Source: Pholis gunnellus (taxonomy: Eukaryota; Chordata; Actinopteri; Perciformes; Pholidae). Taken from it: a DNA stretch of 64,000 nucleotides. Shown here in pieces: positions 13,327-26,873 of the stretch. A program made the position numbers and the translations under genes. Each line of letters opens with the position of its first letter. Position 1 is the stretch's first letter. A model generated the notes under the pieces. That model had not been told where the DNA came from, ran no database searches, and worked only from the letters and a program-made list of their open reading frames with translations. The stretch is taken from contig OU342821.1 in the NCBI GenBank assembly GCA_910591455.2, positions 4,692,501 to 4,756,500 of the forward strand, in the 5' to 3' direction.

Positions 13327-16300
13327 GCTCTCAGTGGGCTGCTAGTTCCCTCAGTGTCAATCAATGTAGATAGCTGTCAGTCACAAAGCTGAAAACGAAA
13401 ATCCCGAAGAATCCCATAATACCCCTGCTGTGGCCCAAGGCGGTGTGAATGATTAGATGTGTTGAATCGGAGCGTCTGGTCCGAGGTCTGTTGGCTCCTT
13501 GCCTCACCCAGACGCCGCCATTCTGCATCCGCCCGCCCCCCCCCCCCCCCACCACACTTTCTGCTCCCGTGCTCATTTACAGTCAGCTTGCTTTTGTTTT
13601 TATGTGATGAAATCGCTCGGGCCCCGCCACAGGCTTCTGCGCTTCTGTCCGCTCGGTGTCCGAGCTCCAACAAGAGAGGAGGAGTTGGAGACGGATACCT
13701 GCTGAGTCGAGCAAAGCCGCTCCGTCGCCAGCCTGATGCACCATAAAGGACCACGAAGGACGCCCAGAACCTATTAGCGTGGGGATCAGACTCTGTTGTT
13801 TTGATGAACGAGAGGACAAGGATAGAGAAATTCAAAGCGTGACTAGTTGGAAACAGTCTTGCTATGCAATGCTTTTCTTTGAAGAAGTTTTGAGCTTCAG
13901 GAAAAAGGAGGCAGATGAAAACTGTTTGATCCTGTTGCAAAGTGCAAGCTAGTTTTAGTCATGTTAGACACTAATGGAAAAAGTTATGAAACAGTCACTC
14001 AACCATTCTGGAAAAACATTATTATTAAATATTGTGCCCATGGATGCACGTTGGCATTAACGGAATTAGGCCAATATATTTGAAAGGACATGCTTGTTAT
14101 TTTCCAGCAGAACAGAACTTGAGATCCCTGCTGTGCACATAGTGCTGTAGACATTTTTCTACATTTGCCTAATATCTACATATGCAGCCGACTTAAATAA
14201 TAAAAAGGTGACCACACATCAAAGCAAATCAAGCTGCTGCTCAATTTGAGCAACTTTCCAACTTTTCAAGTATGTGCACATTGAAGGGTTTGGATTACGA
14301 TTCTCCAAGTTCATTATGGTGAAACGCATGCACAATCCGTGAATAGCTTTAGGGTTTATGCTTTTCAAAAAATAATAGGTAGAATACAACAAGGTGAGTT
14401 GAAAGTAGAACCGAGAAAGCAACAAAAAAAAATAAGGTAGGTGTGACTCTGCTGGCAGATTTGGGACAGGCTTGTGACCGGCTTCCAATCTATGAAATTG
14501 CAAGTAAAACTGGAAAAAGTGTCAAACTAAACCTGACAAAGAGGAACACGCCAGCAAATGGGACAGTGGTGTCCATGCACTTGCTTGGACTTGTCGCATT
14601 TCCCTTTCTGGAGAGGTCCTGGCTGTTCCAGACTTAGTGCCATGTACCCTATTAATAATACATGGCTTCACCCGGTATGTGAACACATTGGTGTTCACAG
14701 CATCAAGCTGCATCCCAATTTGTGTGAGCTCTCCTCTTCTTGAGGCCACATAACCAAAGGTGTACAAGTGTCAGTGGTAGAGCAAGATTAAAAAAAAATG
14801 TGGTTTACAATGTTGTGGCAGAAATACATGAAAACAACCACAACCTCTTAAAAGCCCATTACGTGAAGGTGGCATGTGATTTATTATAAGAACAAGAAAT
14901 ATTTTAACATCAAGTTTAGGCAACAAAATCACTTAATTAATTTTAGGGAAAATATCATGGTTGGTTGAATACATACCCCCTTTAGTTTGTGTGTAAATAA
15001 AGGAAAACACATATTAGTAGGCCAATACTGCTTTAGATCCGACTATAAGTCTGTTTCCCTTTCCTCCCTCACTATTTGTTTTTTTTTTATAAATAAAACC
15101 CAAATTTGCCAGCCCTGCTTCCATTAGGAAAATATGCAGGGATTTGTTCAGCTTAGCTACGATGGAACGTGGCAGGAAATCCAAATGAGCTTATAGAGAA
15201 AGATGGGAGACAGAGGGAGAGGAGGAAGAGTCAGGGATGTGGGACATACCGCGAGCGATAGAGGGAAGTAGCAAACCCCCACTCCAGCCAAACTCCTCGA
15301 GGCGTTTGAGCACTCACTCCCCAGCAGAGAGGGGGGGGGGTTTAGCCATACAGTTATACAGAAAGCACCTGGGGAATAAGAGTGTCATGAGACCCTCAGG
15401 CAGCTGAGTGAGACCCTCCTCGCACAGGAGGTGATATAAGGGAGGAGGGAAGGATGCAGGGAGAAGGATGCTTGAGGAAGCGGGTCATAGGCATGCAAAA
15501 TTCACACACGGCTGGATGAAGGGAAGTCGTGCGCTGCTCTGATTTCTCCAAAAAACTAGATTCCATAGAAAGCTTTTCGGCATCCATTTAAACAACCACA
15601 TTATTCCCAAGTTTGTATGAATTGGTGTGATCAATGGAAATTGGTTGTTTCTTGCCAGAGGGCAGGTAGGGAACACTAACTACTGTGTGTGAAGATTAGC
15701 ATAGTTAGAAAAAACACATCGCCTTAAAATATGAAGGAATTACTTTTTATCCTGTAAAAGTACTTATCCCACTCAAAACACATTTTGATTGACAGGCTAG
15801 AGAATGTGACTTTATTTGAGCCGGAGAATCGTTTTTTTTTTTAAAACAACAGTCGAGACTTTCCATGATTTTAGATGTGGAATATTCCTACAGCAAACAA
15901 AATGTTCTCCCGCAGGCGAAAAGAGGTCGGCATCCCCGTACAACGAGAACAACTTACCGGGGGGGCTCGTTAGACGCCCATCAAGTCTGAGCCTGTCATA
16001 ACTGAGCAGCGTGCACCTCTGTGGCGCTAGGGGCCCGGTGCGCAGTTCACCTCACACCTCGCTAATGGCCATCTGTGGTCATTATAGCCCACCGATGAGT
16101 CATGCCCACAATCCTGAATGTAGCCGCTGCTCCTCCAGGGTTTCTCTACCGCCGCCGCCGCTGTTATTGCTTACTTTGGATGTTGTTATCAATGTTTGTT
16201 CTCGCGATCTACCCCCTCAAACACACCGCGCTGACCCACCGGTGCGCCTGCAGTCATGCAAGGCGTTGTTTATCTGCCAGCAAGATGGGTGAGACACATA

Positions 16301-17511
16301 CACACACACACACACGCCAAATATGGACTCTCTAATGGAAGATCCTCTCACGCCGCTTCTCCTTCGCAGAGTGTATCCCTTTCATTCTGGTTCAATCCCC
16401 CAGCTCTTACTCCACATCTCTTCTATTCAGCTCCTTCAATCTCTCTCTGTCTGCCTGCCCTCTCACCAGTATGTCTGCCGGTGTCTGGGCCCAGCTGCGG
16501 ATTAGATCACTGTGGCTAAACCTGTATTGGTGTTCCATCAGGCCAGAGAATGGCGGACCGTTTCATCAAAAAACTCATTCCTCATGTGAGAGCTAATGCA
16601 CTGTAGGCGAAGTCTCGGCTGTGCCAGGGCCCGGGATATGCGGATTCAGCTACTGCTGCCCCCAGATAAACCCCCAGCAGCAAAATAAAGCACAACCCAT
16701 AAAGGGATGTAGTGGGAGGGATTTATCGGCCTGCAGCCCGGGCCAATGGCGACTTTATCTGTTTGCGTGCAGGGGCGGACAGCTACTTTTTCACAATGTG
16801 TGACTACATGCCCTGCCGTGTGAGCATGCATTTATATGAATGTTTTTCCAAGCAGCATTTTGTGTGTATGGATGATAGCCTCCAATCATGACTGATCAAC
16901 TGTGTACGTGTGGATGCATTTCTTTTTTTGTCATCAAATTTGTGGTTTTAGTGGCCAGTCGATGAGGTCGCGAAAGGGCGGCGTGTCCTTCTCCTCCTCC
17001 CCGCTAGTGGGCAGCTCCCAGCAGGCTTTTTACTAACTCTATAAAATCCAGCCACTTCCCCGTGGCTTCAGTAATTACACCCATGGGGGACAAAGGGTGA
17101 GGAGGAATACCAATGAGCGAGGAGAGCGGCGTCGACTCTCATTTAAATGTGCGTGGACAAAGCCTCCGTCATGAGCCAAAAGGATGGAACCACTCACGGC
17201 CAATTGAATACAACAGCTACTCCATATGAATACAGTTACGCACTATTCAGCTGTGGGAGGTGGGCAAGGCAGAGAACACCCCTTGAGAGGAGAAAACTGG
17301 ATGTCAAATTAAATTTGACAGACAAGACTATTTTTTTTTTTACTCATCTCTGTGCAGATTTCTCATTCCAGCCACCAAATTGACGTTTGTGGCATGTGGC
17401 AGATTTTTTTGGGGCAGTTGAAGATACGGAGCAACGTTTGACGCGGTTGGCGACTGTGAGGATATATTCTAGTCAGTCATTTCGGTTCAGGGGGGAACTA
17501 TCTTCTTTTTC

Positions 17512-17529
17512 GGGGGGGGGGGGGGGGGG
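17512..17529. repeat. Poly(G) tract, 18 bases
   Basis: An uninterrupted G run. Confidence 0.95.
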
Positions 17530-20244
17530 AAGCCAGAGGAAAGTGATGAGACGGCAATTATACAGAGCGTCCATCTGGCTCTGCCAACTTCAAACGCCAA
17601 GGCCTTTTGGGAGAGTGAAAGACTCAGCCGAAGTCCTCTCAGACAGGCCATTATCTGGACCAGTTTCCCTAACCTTCAGGGCGGCGCTGTGATAGCTCCA
17701 TCCCGAGGGGGAGATATGGAAGATAGACAGAAACGGAGATGAATGAAACTCAGAGAGAAAACAAGAAATCTACATCCCTCCTTTTGGCAAAGGCCGTACG
17801 GAGAACGAGTCCTATGTTTTCATTGATAAATGGCTGCGGAGCGAGCGAGTGGGCATTGTGCCGCGCTCTATCATCCGAACAACAGTATCTCTCTCAGGGA
17901 GTCCTTCCGCTTCCAAACCACCCCTACTGGCTTTAGCTGTGGACGGATTTGCCAAGCTTTCTCGCCCGTAGCCGCCAAACACGGAATTATCCATTGCTTG
18001 CTTGCTCTCTTGCTCATTTCCTTCCCTGCTTCCCCTTCCCTATCTCTCTCTCTCTCTCCTTTTGGTGGAATGAAGCCACTGACAGGCAGATAGGCAGATG
18101 GGGATCGACAGTGTTCCCCGGGCCGAAAGCTAATTGGGAGAGACTGGGAAAGGATTTGGCGCTGCTGAATAGTCCTGACATGAGGGGGAAATCAATGCAC
18201 ACTTCCAGTGTATTTGCATCACGGCAGAAGTGAGAGACCACAGCCTTGATGTCGTGTCTGCTGGGAGTCATTAAGAGTTCTGTCCCAACTCTGACCCCTC
18301 AAACTGACAACCCGGCTCCAGACTGATCGAACCAAGCGTGGCTGGTACCGTGGGAGTCGGGGAGGTGATACAACCACAGACTTCATGCATTTCTCATGAC
18401 AGCCAAGTGCCCGCACTGACTATACTTACAGCTCTCCATACCAACCCTGACTAGAATGTGACCAGAACTTTAATGGATTACTTTCACAACGTTTACGTGA
18501 GGCGTGGATGTGACTTTAGATGTGTGATGTGCTGTCCAGATGTCTGTAGGCTGCAGCAAACCTGCTGCCAGTCCTTCAAGCCTCTTATTGTGCTTGAGAG
18601 GTTAATGCAGTTCATCAAGTTGTTGCACTAAAAGTATGAAAGGTGACCCGGAATAGTCAGCTATTTGAAGGAACAAAATGATGCGCTGAATGTCTAATTA
18701 TACATATAATTGCTTGGTTTCTGTCATTAAATCGTAGCCTATTAATAACACTGTGAATACAAATTGTAGCTTTAAATCAAGTGGGCGTGAATAAATCAGA
18801 CTAAGTTGCACTTTCCAAATTTGCACTTTCCATCGGAGCAGCATCTTGGCCTCAGAAAAGCTAAATAACAACAAGGCTTCTGTTTCAAAATCAATGAACA
18901 CGTTGATTGATCATATCGCTCATATAAGAACGTAGAACTGTCGAAGTGCTAAATAGTTATTTGACTATATGAAAAATTCTCTAAAATCAGAAGGAGGTGC
19001 GTAGAAACACTACCATGAAACGCCAGCAGGACAAAACGGTGTCTATCTATCGATCCAGAACAGTACTCTGGAAAGTGCCACATCCACACACACCCTCACA
19101 CTACCCATTATCCTGAAACAGCCAAGCAATAACCACATGTATCACAGGCAATAACTTCGTTGATCCTATTCTTCTGGAAACGCCAAGGACACCATGGTTC
19201 AACGATCAGTTGACGGTAGGAAAGCCTTGACCTATCAAATTTGACAATGTGAATACTTAGTCAGGGACACAAAAACTATAGTTGCAGTGTATACACAGGA
19301 GAGTTCAAGTGTTTAAATATTAACAAGTTTAAATGCTACCAGCAGCTTAGAGAATACCAATAAACTGCTGCAGTTCTTGCACCCTTGTTGTTTTGTCCAA
19401 CAACTGATTGTCCTGTAGCTTCCAATCAGTTTCTAATTCATGCCAGAGGGAAACCAGGAAGTATTGTTCATATGGAGTTGATCAAAATGTGGGGACCAGT
19501 AAATGCTGCTTAATACACATCCGTCTTCATCCATCTTCTTCCAGCTATTTGTGACTCAGCCCAGAACCTTTTTATTGTTTTTTGTTCATGCTAAAAACAA
19601 TGTTTTACTTTGATCGACCTCATATTTTCGCACTCAATAATATTGACATGGTTATGTAACAAATCTATCTAATAAATGAAGTGGTATTCTTTCAAACAGA
19701 AATCCATGCATATATTGATTAAAAAAGAAACCGATCAACAAAGTGGTGACAACAAAGAAAAAAGGGGGGGAAAGGACAAAAATAGCTGATTGATTGTGGG
19801 AGTGAGTAATACTTTGGCCTTATTTCAGCCTCAAATTGATTGTTATAGAAAAACTCTACAATCTAAAGTTTCTTGGCAAAGAACGCCAGCCTTTAATTGA
19901 AAATACAGTTTCACCAGCACCAAGTCCTGCAATGTCAAACAAACAGTCTCCTCTTTTGTGTGTTTCCACCGACTCGATATGAATAAATCACATTTGCAGG
20001 ACTGGATTTTTAGAGGGACTTAAAAAAGAAGGCTGACATTTGCATAATTATAATACTGTACTTGGTCAGAATCTTAAATGAAGCTCTGTGGTCAAGATTT
20101 GGATCACAGATGATTACGAATGTGCGGCTCGGATGGGAATCAATATGTGGAATATAAGTGCTTATCATCACTTCTCCATTTGTTCGAACCGTTGTTTTCC
20201 ACTGGACCGAACCATTCAAATCAACATTTTGATTGCCTCACACA

Positions 20245-20282
20245 ATATATATATATATATATATATATTGCGTATATATATA
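20245..20282. repeat. (AT)n microsatellite, interrupted
   Basis: An AT run of about 25 bases, then TGCG, then a second short TA run. Confidence 0.9.
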
Positions 20283-21059
20283 TGATATCCAAGAAATGCT
20301 TCTGAAACCAAAACATATTATTGAGATATAGCACCTAATAATGTGCTTCAGTGGAGGTGAAATGGACCTCGATTATAACTGTTGACCACAGTAAACACAT
20401 CTTGAAAATGGCGCAGTGCTACTGTAGGTCTGTCGGAAAGTGACTCAATGCCAGAAAAAAATAAATAAAAAGCCCACCTGCAGCTCCCGAAATGAGAGAT
20501 GGAGGAACATGACATAAACGTACTGCCTTAAAATCAGTAAGCCTACAGGGGACTGTCTCTCCCTGCGTGGCACAGATTGTCCTCATCATTTTCCAACTGC
20601 GTGACAATGGAAGAGTGGCCCCTGATTTCGCTCGAACTTCTTTTCTTCTTCTTTCCACGTCAGGTCTGATTGTGAGCAAGCCAACAACAACGGAACAATA
20701 CCAACCACAAAAGACTTTGCGTGGTGCTTTATGTGAGATCTTATCTGAATCAGTGCCATCACTTACATCTTACCCCCCCCCCCGCGCGGTCGAAGAGCCT
20801 CACACAATTTCACTGTTGGTTCACCCAAATTACAACAGGAAACACATTTTCTTGCTTGCCTCCAGTGGTATCTACGAATGCAGGTAGGATTTGGATTTAT
20901 TTGTTGAGGTTTTGAGATAATCGGCACTGTGAAATTACATTAGAACAATTCAACATCAATGTGTCTTTCCATTAACAGGTTACTGTCGATTATCTACTTG
21001 CTGTGAAGTTTTTTTTCCCTTTTTCAACAACTGTCTACAGAAGAAAACATCATTGAAAG

Positions 21060-21702
21060 TAGGGATGCACTGGTTGTGAAATTCCTTGTCAATACTGATG
21101 TTTTGGTTGTTTTTGATGTTATTCATTCCACTTTTGATGCCAGGAAGAAAAAGACATCTTTATTATAATAAAATGAGCTGTTTTAAAGCTATTCAGAGCA
21201 CAAATTCAATCATACAAATTCATGAAGCAGTCTTTAACATAACCATCTAATGCAAGATTCTTTTTTTGGGGGAAAATAAATGAGATAATACCAAAAAAAA
21301 TATTCATATGTAAAGCGAAGGGGGGCAGCGAAGTTGAAGGCCTTCACATAGCCGGACTACAGTAGGATGCGGCACCCCGACATGCTGCTGCACTCCGCTC
21401 ATCCAGGTCTGGGCGGCGGACTGCCATACGGCATGGAGGACATGCCCCACCACTATCAGACTTTTTCAGTCCTGATAACTGGGTGTCTGCCAACACTGAG
21501 AGCCTATCTGATAAGTGCTTTCACATTCAAGCGCAAACCTGTTTGATGCAACAACAAATGGCTCAAAACTTAAACAGGAATTCAAAAAACATTATATTAT
21601 CTGTATAGTAAGATTGAAATCAATAGATCGGTCGTAATTGTCACGATACCCGATCCTATTTGAGTCCGTATCGGCACAATATCCGATATCAGCGCATCCC
21701 TA
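21060..21702. mobile_element. Non-autonomous DNA transposon-like element with GGGATGC ends
   Basis: The left end reads TAGGGATGCACTGGT and the right end, on the opposite strand, TAGGGATGCGCTGAT: 13 of 15 bases agree as terminal inverted repeats about 640 bp apart. Near the right end the text GTATCGGCACAATATCCGATATCAG-type (21669-21692) is familiar from abundant fish elements ending TGCATCCCTA. TA flanks the GGGATGC core on both sides and could be a 2-bp target duplication, but I see no 8-bp duplication, so hAT versus Tc/mariner origin stays open. A further TGCATCCCTA end at 21893-21902 suggests a nested or compound insertion. No transposase frame is present. Confidence 0.5.
21352..21459 (+). 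pseudogene. Coding-like fragment resembling the TFAP2 N-terminal region, inside the element
   Basis: An uninterrupted stretch of about 36 codons reads PDYSRMRHPDMLLHSAHPGL, then GGGLPYGMEDMPHHYQ. It is GC-rich and codon-like, unlike the AT-rich DNA on both sides. The pattern RxPDxLLHSAHxGL followed by GMED is what I remember from TFAP2B exon 2, where RRDY stands just before it. Here the expected RRDY reads PDY, consistent with a one-base loss. TFAP2 exon 2 is much longer, there are no splice signals, and the frame stops making sense on both sides, so this is at most a captured or retroposed gene scrap. It could also derive from another His/Gly-rich transcription factor. Confidence 0.4.
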
Positions 21703-23136
21703 TAGTGCTGCGTCAGCACTCGCTGGACTGACAAGCATGACGTTCCTTCCCACCCAGACTGCAGTGATTGTTTTTAAAGAAGTTGTGTAAGCCATTGTAT
21801 CACTGCTTGGTGAACAAAACAGATAGATATGGCTGATGGCAGTCAACAAGGCGAACACTGGGGCAGTGCAGATGTTGGGCTGATAAATCGCTGCATCCCT
21901 AAATGACAGCGTGCTTTGTAGTTTATCTATGGTTCAGACACTGATTCTGTTGCAAGTGATTTCTTTTTTTCAATGAAGTATTTTGTCAAAGTGTTTTTAG
22001 CACCACACATTTGTTATTTGTGATTCATATGGACAGAGCCTTTACACACAAACACACTGTGATGATAACAGAGCAGGGGTTTAGGATGTTCCCATTTTTT
22101 TTTCTGCAACACTTATTAAACCACTCGGATGAACTGAGTCACTGCTGTGTGTCAGTATGCAGCACGGTCTTATCCTGGATCACAGCGCTGATACATTTCA
22201 TCCTGGGGATTTCACAGATATCACGGGAAACGTCCTAAACCGCGATGGGCTGTTGTTATCTTTATAGACAGCCACGGGGATCTTAACCTGTGCGCTCTTT
22301 GTTCTGTTGGACAAAGCGGCATCTCCGGTGCCTCTTTTATTTATTATTTTATTCTCCAGCTCGTCCCAAAACACGAGCAAAACTTGGGAGAGTACCTGAG
22401 TATCTGCAAATGGCAACCTGATTGCTGCCAAGATGTTAAACACAGATGTAACACATTAGCGACAGCACGACAGACTGTTAAATTCTCTCTCGCTGCCGGC
22501 GTTTGATGTAGAACAAGCAGAGTGACGATCAAAAGGCCGCAGCTTGAAGTGAGCGGGATTAAACAGCAGCACGGAGACAAAAGATACGGGGGAGCGATGT
22601 GACGACGAAGAGGAGAGAAAGACGCAACACTGTTCACAGAGTGGACATGACGCGGGTTCACTCACGTTCTGTGTAAAAAAGAAAAAGAAAAAAGGTAGAA
22701 CGGCAGTCCTTAAACACCTCATCCTACAGCTCAACACAAATCAGAAAGAAGGAGGGGGGGGGGGATTCCCAGTTGTCATGGAAACATCGTCCGTCCTGGT
22801 GACATTGCCCCCGATTGTGGCAGGCGCTTCCTTTACGACGACATGTGAAATGAAAAACAGCCAATTCTCATTCTCTACCAGTCAGCCATTATGTATGAAC
22901 CCTGCTCCCACACTCTCTATCTCTCATCCATTTCCCCGTCTCTTATTTCGCCGCTCCCATCTTAGGGAAGACAAACCTCCGTGTCTATCTCCCGCTCTCT
23001 CAAAGAAAAAAAAACTCTCGGAGAAGTTGTTTATAGTGCGCAGACAGCTTCCTCCTGGGGTGCTGGTGTCCCAGAAAGCCTTGCAAATGCAGTGGGAGAT
23101 TAGCTGTCTGAGATCCTCATCCCCCAGCCAACATCT

Positions 23137-23156
23137 CCCCCCCCCCCCCCCCCCCC
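23137..23156. repeat. Poly(C) tract, 20 bases
   Basis: An uninterrupted C run. Confidence 0.95.
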
Positions 23157-24812
23157 ACCTCCCAAATACCGAAGAAATGAATGGAAATGTGCGAATGCTG
23201 CTGAACATTTGCTCTGAAGTTATGCATTTGATACTATTTTCCTTTCCCCTCTCTGTAGGGAACGCTTTATGGAGAAATAGTGGCGTACCCTGCAGGTATA
23301 TGGAGAACAGCGCTCAGGTTGACAGGTGAAGCCAGTCACTGATGTTGTTTTGTAGGCCTATGCATTGCATGTGCTCTGCCTTTTTTCATTCACACACTAT
23401 ATGTGGCTGTGTGTCTATCTGCACATAATAGAGTGCTGCAGGAATGAGTCCGACAACCCCGGAAATGAGTCAGCATTTTCCCTCAGCTTGGAGTCAATGG
23501 GTTTTTTAATAGGTTTTTGGTTAAATGCCTGAAATAAGGTCTTCAACTTTTTGTTCTACCATTAAAAAAAGACATCAGTAGATACCCCTCTTGTAAGTTT
23601 TGAAGCTTTTTAATGTCTTAAAAAAGGCAGTTGCTAACAAGTGGCGAAATAAGACTACAAACAATTCATTCGACTGTTGTATTCACACTTAAAAAATCAG
23701 AAAAGTGATGATTGGAGAAGATCATCTTGCAGAATCCAACATGTAAGTATCATAAACGCTTGTTTGCCACAGAGCTTATTGGAAAAATCACATTGGCTTT
23801 TTGTCAAGGGAACCAGTGCGATGCTAACTTCCTGGGTTGGCCTGCAAAAATACATCATTCCTGCACCTTTATGCCTTGTGTGTGCATGTGGCAATTTAAA
23901 TGTGTAAAAAAAAAAACACATGGCTGGCTTATAAATGCTGAATACAGGGGAACTAATACGGAATGAATTGAAGTTAGAAAATCCATGTTACAGCTAAAAA
24001 AAAAAAAAACATTGCATCTCATCTCACAACTTTTTGAAAATGTTTTGAGGAATTTCAACTTTGTAATGAGCACAGTAGGAAACAAATTGACAAGGAGGAA
24101 CAGATTCCCTCTCAAGTGAAAGAGGCGCAGCTGTCAGTTCCTGAGTAGATTCAGCTGTTGCACATCTGAAGCTCAATTTGAAAGGGACCGTGACAGGTGG
24201 AAGTGAACGCGCCGCACTGACTCAGGAACCTGGAAGAACTGTACGTCAAAATTTTGCGTCTTCCTGTCTGCTGAAAATCTGTCGGTAAGATCAATAACCA
24301 TAATTTGCAGCATGTTCCTTGGTTTTTATTTTTTATATTTTTTTCTCCTGTTGAGTATTTTGATGGCTCTTACACTGTTTCAGTCATGTAGCGTTGCCAC
24401 GCTCTTTGAAACAATCCTCACTGCTACAAAATGCAGGTTTCATTATTCTCTGATGAGCTAACTCAGGTTTTCACACAAGACTCGTTACGACCTCTCACTC
24501 TTCTATATGATAGAGTGAACTACTGACATGAGTGCAGATTATATATCCCTGCTAAGAACTAAATTAATCTCATTACTGAAATAAGTGTCTTTTGACCCTG
24601 CGGAGGTGTGCGATTGCTCGGTCAAGATCCTGAAGTATGGTCCAGCATGGTATAGCGGGCATTACACAGATCAAGCCCTAAGTGGATCAGTTCATTCAGG
24701 AAAGCCCGCTGGTAGTCACGGCAGGGGAAGTGTTTACTGCTTGAGTGTCTACTTGTGGGTATTAAACCAAACCCCGTACGGAAAGTAGGCCATGCAAATG
24801 ATGCCGTGGAGG

Positions 24813-24821
<9 letters not shown>

Positions 24822-24851
<30 letters not shown>
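24822..24851. repeat. (AG)n microsatellite
   Basis: About 15 AG units, followed by A-rich and C-rich homopolymer sequence. Confidence 0.95.
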
Positions 24852-24855
<4 letters not shown>

Positions 24856-26330
24856 AGACATAGAGAGAACCCCCCCCCAAAAAAAAAAACACAAAAGAAA
24901 TGGGCCACACTTAACAGGCCAAAAATTTGTTTTTTTTGCCCCAAAAATCGGATATTCTCAAAGAAGAGATGCAAAGCCGGTGAATCACGGCATCAAATAT
25001 ACAGGAAATGTGGGGGAAAGAAGAAACTGGAGCAGACTGAACAGATTTACGCTCAGCGCTTGGGGACTGCGACGGTTAAGTCTGCAGACTGCAGTGTGAG
25101 CGGTGAGTCACTATATGCACCAGTTAAGAGTGCAGAACCTTGAAAGCTCCTCGATCTCAGACCCACACGTCCTCGGAGTAACCTGGGATTACAGGCAGGG
25201 GTAAGGAGTCGGAGACGAACTCGCCAAGCCGCTACACGCTACAATCTACAAGAAGCTGACAACTCCGGCTTGTGTTTCTGGCAACGCTTGCTTCTTAGAA
25301 GGGATCACTCCGTCCGTGGGTTTTTCCCCGGAGCTGAACTGTGTGAGTTACACAAAGCTACAGCACACTGCGTTCACGTCTCAATCGTAAACCTTTCAAG
25401 TTTCCTCCTGAAACCCCCTCCCAACCCACTACCATCTGAAACAATCCCAAGGAGTCCTTTTTTTTGGGGTGTTTTTATCTCATTTGAAAACCGAGTTCAC
25501 TGCAAAATGCCACCAAAGCCTCTTCTGATATGGTGGAAGGCAATCATGACCAAGGTTTGACATTTGAAACAGTATTACAGGGGAGCACGGAGGAGAAAAA
25601 AAGGAATTTTCAGCTCCTGGAGTGTAAAAGACAACTTCACCTCAACCCTTTTCTGGTCTCTATTTCAGACTGCGTCCTACCCCCGTGGAAATAAGAGGTC
25701 AGAAGTGAAAGTGAAGTAAAAAAAAAATCTATATATATATATATTTATATAGATGGCGACGAGTAAAGAGACAGAAATAGAGCGAAAGGAAAAAAAAGAA
25801 AACTGGCAAGTGTTCTGTGGATATGCAGCGAGGATGAAAGATGACCTTGATCCATGAATAGCCAATCTTAAAAGGGGGAAACAGTGGGGGAAAATAATCC
25901 CTTGAGTTATTTATCAAGTTATGGTCCATTGGCAGTGTGGCAGATCTGTCTCAGGTAATTATCGCCTTCTGTTCCATCATATTTTTCACCAGCTTTATTT
26001 ATTTAAATATTTGAAAAAATTGTATCAAGATGAGTGTATTCAATGACAGTGCATTAATGTGGTTAAAACATACCTCTGATTTGCTTAAAGAAATAGCATG
26101 ACATTTTAGGAGTCATTTTTTTATAACTTTTGCAGAGCGTTAGATGAGAAGATTGATACCAAAGATGAACAGGTTGCAGGGTAGGCACATCCAGAACATC
26201 GTCCAACAGATGCTGGACATATTCCTCTCTCATGTGGTCGTGATCTGCATGATTGAGAGTCAATCTACTGTCAAGCTGCACTAATCGGAGCAGAGCGAGG
26301 CTGTCTGATACTCCCACATGGGGGATAGAG

Positions 26331-26334
<4 letters not shown>

Positions 26335-26394
<60 letters not shown>
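26335..26394. repeat. (AT)n microsatellite, about 30 units
   Basis: An uninterrupted AT dinucleotide run of about 60 bases. Length polymorphism and assembly error are likely. Confidence 0.95.
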
Positions 26395-26397
<3 letters not shown>

Positions 26398-26785
26398 GAA
26401 TTAAAAATCATCTGGAAAACACAATTATCCTGGAAACTATTGTGAAGAAAAAAACATAAACAAAACATATCACCTTATAAATTTGCCTATTCAGCAGACA
26501 CAGACCAGCGTTATGTGATGGACCGGTACTTATTACTACTTTATGATTTTAATTCCTGATTAAGTTTTGACTAATTTGTTGCTGCATGAAAAAAAAAAAA
26601 AAAGGTTAACAGTTGAATTGTAATCCCTGGTAGGTTTGGAGACTTTTAACCAAGTTGCTGGTGTACGATTTATTATTCTAATTATAAATAACATTTCCAT
26701 AAATGTATAACTACTTATGTATGTGTTACATTTTGTTTTACACAGTGTTTAAGTCAAGACTGATGCAAAGCTTGTTAAGTAAGCA

Positions 26786-26873
26786 CTGGTATGGGATCAG
26801 TACTCGGTATCGGCCGATAACCCAAAGCGCAGGTATCTGTATTGGGACTGAAAAAGCCGGAACGATGCATTCC
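26786..26873 (+). mobile_element. Degraded copy of a GGTATCGG / TGCATCCCTA-type fish transposon end
   Basis: The text runs CACTGGTATGGGATCAG, CTCGGTATCGGCCGATA, then GGTATCTGTATTGGGACTG, and ends in AAAAAGCCGGAACGATGCAT. It follows the pattern of a very common teleost non-autonomous element whose end reads roughly TATCGG...GGGACTGAAAAAGTGG...GATGCATCCCTA. Several substitutions indicate an old copy. It shares its terminal motif with the element at 21060-21702. Confidence 0.55.

Larger units (their letters stand above)
11091..21059. other. Non-coding stretch with C/G homopolymers
   Basis: The longest frame (about 13377-13940, minus) is an artefact of the C15 tract. A (CA)n run lies at about 16297-16314. 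No tRNA-like A/B boxes or exon-like segments were found by eye. Confidence 0.6.
21903..26334. other. Non-coding stretch, no gene recognised
   Basis: It holds the C20 tract, a G11 run at 22754, a T-rich/A-rich segment and the AG microsatellite. The long plus frame at 22778-23329 is driven by the C20 tract and shows no domain. Confidence 0.55.

Noticed and set aside
13377..13940. 187-codon minus-strand open frame
   Set aside because: Its length depends on the C15 tract, which reads as a glycine run. No domain, no plausible start context and no family resemblance.
22778..23329. 183-codon plus-strand open frame
   Set aside because: The C20 tract reads as a proline run inside it, and the rest is Ser/Pro-rich low complexity with no domain.
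26253..26459. Open frame with alternating Ile-Tyr
   Set aside because: It is the direct reading of the (AT)n microsatellite; similar frames at 20088-20305 and 55487-55687 have the same cause.
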